A stretch of 61,892 bases of DNA, from assembly GCF_002078235.1 (NCBI RefSeq), contig NZ_MSGP01000340.1:1-61892 (forward strand), given 5' to 3'. Of the stretch, positions 57,114 through 61,892 are shown piece after piece. A model generated the notes under the pieces. The model saw only the letters and a list, made by a program, of their open reading frames with translations, had not been told where the DNA came from and did no database searches. Source of the stretch: Streptomyces viridosporus (GTDB taxonomy: Bacteria > Actinomycetota > Actinomycetes > Streptomycetales > Streptomycetaceae). Within the stretch, counting starts at the first letter, position 1; each line of letters opens with the position of its first letter. The translations under genes were made by a program, and so were the position numbers.

Positions 57114-58733
57114 ATGGGTCACCTGGAAGCCGCGCACCTGGAGTACCACCTCCCCGACGGGAGGGCGCTCCTGGGCGATGTGTCCTTCCGGGTGGGGGAG
57201 GGGGCCGTCATGGCCCTGGTCGGCCCGAACGGCGCGGGCAAGACCACCCTGCTCCGCCTCCTCGCCGGCGAGCTGAAGCCGCACGGCGGATCCGTCACCG
57301 TCAGCGGCGGCCTCGGCGTCATGCGCCAGTTCGTCGGCTCCGTACGGGACGAGACGACCGTGCGCGACCTCCTCGTCTCCGTGGCCGTGCCCCGCGTCCG
57401 CGAGGCGGCGCGCGCCGTCGACGAGGCCGAGCACGCCCTCATGACGGTCGACGACGAGGCCGCCCAGCTCCGCTACGCGCAGGCCATCGCCGACTGGGCC
57501 GAAGCCCGCGGCTACGAGGCGGAGACGCTGTGGGACATGTGCACCACGGCCGCGCTGGGCGTCCCGTACGAGAAGGCGCAGTGGCGCCAGGTGCGCACCC
57601 TCTCCGGCGGCGAGCAGAAACGCCTGGTCCTGGAGGCCCTGCTGCGCGGCACCGACGAGGTTCTCCTCCTCGACGAGCCGGACAACTACCTCGACGTGCC
57701 CGGCAAGCGCTGGCTGGAGGAACGGCTCGAGGAGACCCGCAAGACCGTGCTGTTCGTCTCCCACGACCGCGAACTCCTCGCCCGCGCCGCCCGGCGCATC
57801 GTCTCCCTCGAACCCGGTCCCGCCGGCGCCGACGCCTGGGTGCACGGCGGCGGATTCGCCACGTACCACGACGCCCGACGCGAACGCTTCGCCCGCTTCG
57901 AGGAGTTGCGCAGGCGCTGGGAGGAGAAGCACGCCCAGCTCAAGAAGCTCGTCCTGACCCTGCGGCAGGCCGCCTCGAACAGCGACGACATGGCCTCCCG
58001 CTACCGGGCCGCCCAGACCCGGCTGCGCAAGTTCGAGGAGGCGGGTCCCCCGCCGGAGCCGCCGCGCGAGCAGGACATCAGGATGCGCCTGAAGGGCGGC
58101 CGCACCGGAGTGCGCGCGGTCACCTGCGAGCGGCTCGAACTCACCGGTCTGATGAAACCCTTCGACCTGGAGGTGTTCTACGGCGAGCGCGTCGCCGTGC
58201 TCGGCTCCAACGGCTCCGGCAAGTCGCACTTCCTGCGCCTGCTGGCCGGCGACGACGTGGCCCACACGGGCGAGTGGCGCCTCGGCGCGCGCGTCGTCCC
58301 CGGACACTTCGCGCAGACGCACGCGCACCCCGAACTGGAGGGCCGCACGCTCCTGGACATCCTGTGGAAGGAGCACGCCCAGGACCGGGGCGCCGCCATG
58401 TCCCGGCTGCGCCGCTACGAGCTGACCGGCCAGGCCGAGCAGACCTTCGAGCGGCTGTCCGGCGGCCAGCAGGCCCGTTTCCAGATCCTGCTGCTGGAGC
58501 TCCGGGGCGTCACGGCCCTGCTGCTCGACGAGCCGACGGACAACCTCGACCTGGAGTCCGCGGAGGCGCTGCAGGAGGGCCTGGAGGCGTTCGAGGGCAC
58601 GGTCCTCGCGGTGACGCACGACCGCTGGTTCGCCCGCTCCTTCGACCGCTTCCTGGTCTTCGGCAGCGACGGCAGGGTCAGGGAGACCCCGGAACCGGTG
58701 TGGGACGAGCGCCGGGTGGAGCGGGCGCGGTAG
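57114..58733 (+). CDS. ABC-F family ATPase
   Basis: A 539-aa soluble protein with two ABC ATPase domains and no membrane part, as in ribosome-protecting or translation-factor ABC-F proteins. Domain 1: Walker A GPNGAGKTT, signature LSGGEQKR, Walker B VLLLDEPDNYLD. Interdomain linker (~250-300) rich in Arg/Glu/Leu (P-site tRNA interaction motif). Domain 2: Walker A GSNGSGKSH, signature LSGGQQAR, Walker B ALLLDEPTDNLD. May give antibiotic protection or tune translation; which one cannot be told from sequence. Its 3' end overlaps the converging AraC gene by 56 bases. Confidence 0.93.
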   Translation: MGHLEAAHLEYHLPDGRALLGDVSFRVGEGAVMALVGPNGAGKTTLLRLLAGELKPHGGSVTVSGGLGVMRQFVGSVRDETTVRDLLVSVAVPRVREAARAVDEAEHALMTVDDEAAQLRYAQAIADWAEARGYEAETLWDMCTTAALGVPYEKAQWRQVRTLSGGEQKRLVLEALLRGTDEVLLLDEPDNYLDVPGKRWLEERLEETRKTVLFVSHDRELLARAARRIVSLEPGPAGADAWVHGGGFATYHDARRERFARFEELRRRWEEKHAQLKKLVLTLRQAASNSDDMASRYRAAQTRLRKFEEAGPPPEPPREQDIRMRLKGGRTGVRAVTCERLELTGLMKPFDLEVFYGERVAVLGSNGSGKSHFLRLLAGDDVAHTGEWRLGARVVPGHFAQTHAHPELEGRTLLDILWKEHAQDRGAAMSRLRRYELTGQAEQTFERLSGGQQARFQILLLELRGVTALLLDEPTDNLDLESAEALQEGLEAFEGTVLAVTHDRWFARSFDRFLVFGSDGRVRETPEPVWDERRVERAR

Positions 58734-59214
58734 GAGGTTCCGGCTCGGCCGTGGCCGGCGACGGCCGGGTCCTCTCGCGGCCGGATCGGGCCGGGCCGGC
58801 GAGGGAGGCCTCCCCGCGCCTGACCGGCCGCGTGTGGATCTTGGCCACACAGGCCGGGAGGGCGGCGCCGTCGTCGTGGTCCCGGGCCCGGTAGGCGCTC
58901 GGGCTCTCGCCGACGAGTTCGGTGAAGCGCGAGCTGAACGATCCCAGCGACGTACAGCCGACCGCCATGCAGACCTCAGTCACCGTGAGGTCGCCGCGCC
59001 GCAGCAGCGCCTTGGCCCGCTCGATGCGGCGGGTCATCAGGTAGCTGTAGGGCGTCTCGCCGAAGGCGGCGCGGAAGCTGCGGGAGAAGTGGCCCGGCGA
59101 CATCAGGGCGTCGCGCGCCAGTGCCGGAACGTCCAGCGGCTCGGCGTAGTCACGGTCCATCCGGTCGCGGGCCCGGCGCAGCCGCACCAGGTCGTCGAGG
59201 TCCTGCCGTCCCAT
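58678..59214 (-). CDS. AraC-family transcriptional regulator
   Basis: A 178-aa regulator with the DNA-binding domain first: LDVPALARDALMSPGHFSRSFRAAFGETPYSYLMTRRIERAKALLRRGDLTVTEVCMAVGCTSLGSFSSRFTELVGESPSAYR (residues ~27-110), a full double HTH. The C-terminal ~65 residues are Pro/Arg-rich without recognisable ligand domain, and their coding region runs 56 bases into the end of the convergent ABC-F gene, so the real protein end might be functionally unimportant. The ATG at 59214 has GGGAG nine bases upstream. It is divergent from the UvrA-like gene across 171 bases, making that gene a likely target. Confidence 0.87.
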   Translation of the reverse strand: MGRQDLDDLVRLRRARDRMDRDYAEPLDVPALARDALMSPGHFSRSFRAAFGETPYSYLMTRRIERAKALLRRGDLTVTEVCMAVGCTSLGSFSSRFTELVGESPSAYRARDHDDGAALPACVAKIHTRPVRRGEASLAGPARSGRERTRPSPATAEPEPPTAPAPPGARPTPVPGSP

Positions 59215-59318
59215 CCCGTCAGTCTCCCACGGCGCCGGCGGCCCGGGAGGCGGGTGAGCGGACCGGGCCGGTCGGGAAGCGGTCAGGAATCGAGAAGCGC
59301 GCGCCGACGGGCGGCGGC

Positions 59319-59324
59319 TAGCGT
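59319..59324 (+). promoter_or_regulatory. Possible -10 of the UvrA-like gene
   Basis: TAGCGT 61 bases upstream of the ATG at 59386; no convincing -35. It lies in the divergent AraC/UvrA-like intergenic region. Confidence 0.3.
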
Positions 59325-59385
59325 GACCGCAGCCAGACGCCCGACGAAGACGGTTCCACCCGTGACAGACACAGATGGGGACACG

Positions 59386-61818
<2,433 letters not shown>

Positions 61819-61892
61819 GGCGGAGCGCTCCGGGTCCCGTGGGCGGGCCGGTCCTCAAGGGGGCCGTGCCCGAGGGGGCCCGGGTGCCCGAG

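Overview
The window is about 62 kb of very GC-rich chromosome from a Streptomyces or a close relative. The evidence is the extreme GC bias with open antisense frames nearly everywhere, GTG/TTG starts and 4-base stop/start overlaps, many promoters placed for leaderless mRNAs, and actinobacterial gene content. That content includes the gas-vesicle order gvpO-A-F-G-Y-Z-J-L-S-K, a ccr/ethylmalonyl-CoA-pathway operon and an F420-type oxidoreductase. From memory the gene order resembles the ccr-to-gvp arm region of S. coelicolor; I could not check this. I saw no rRNA, tRNA, transposase, prophage block or CRISPR array.

Layout. (1) 1-3828: the 3' part of an exported GH2 beta-galactosidase interrupted by a LamG domain. 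(2) 3862-6211: a divergent metal-efflux pair, an NmtR-like ArsR sensor and a P1B-4 ATPase. (3) 6267-8297: alkylation repair, an Ada-N/AraC/AlkA fusion followed by Ogt. (4) 8403-12263: a sirtuin, a Nudix hydrolase, an ADP-ribosylglycohydrolase and a glycerate kinase. (5) 12368-13865: psd-pssA, phosphatidylethanolamine synthesis. (6) 14037-23334: the ethylmalonyl-CoA pathway, ccr-ecm-mcl-mch-mcd read as one operon, then a TetR regulator and a double-length 3-hydroxyacyl-CoA dehydrogenase. Together these would carry crotonyl-CoA to glyoxylate and propionyl-CoA for growth on C2 units and supply ethylmalonyl/methylmalonyl extender units. (7) 23763-34964: mixed genes (HEAT protein, GNAT, Rid protein, secreted peptidase, radical-SAM protein behind a LexA-type box, SRPBCC protein, MFS pump with three beta-sandwich domains, PAS-GAF-SpoIIE-ATPase phosphatase, methyltransferase). 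(8) 35081-40111: a coupled four-peptidase operon M55-M20-S9-S66, probably for cell-wall or D-amino-acid peptide breakdown. (9) 40250-45882: GNAT, a divergent arginase-fold protein, a DUF5107-like protein, VOC, a holin-like membrane protein, and an LLM/F420 oxidoreductase. (10) 46027-50320: a coupled trio of NDH-2-like flavoprotein, transketolase and LigD-type polymerase. (11) 50441-55838: the ten-gene gas-vesicle operon. (12) 55886-61818: a 56-aa hydrophobic protein, a methyltransferase, an ABC-F protein, an AraC regulator and a short UvrA-like ATPase.

Signals beyond ordinary annotation that I rate highest: two phased 13-bp palindromes across the inferred ccr promoter; a LexA-type operator touching the -10 of the radical-SAM gene; a strict every-fourth-residue histidine repeat at the N-terminus of GvpK; oppositely charged tails on the adjacent GvpY and GvpZ; an arginase-fold enzyme that has lost metal-binding histidines; and a recurring TANNNT-N6/7-ATG arrangement in front of about eleven genes. 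None of these was checked by database search; everything is from reading the sequence.
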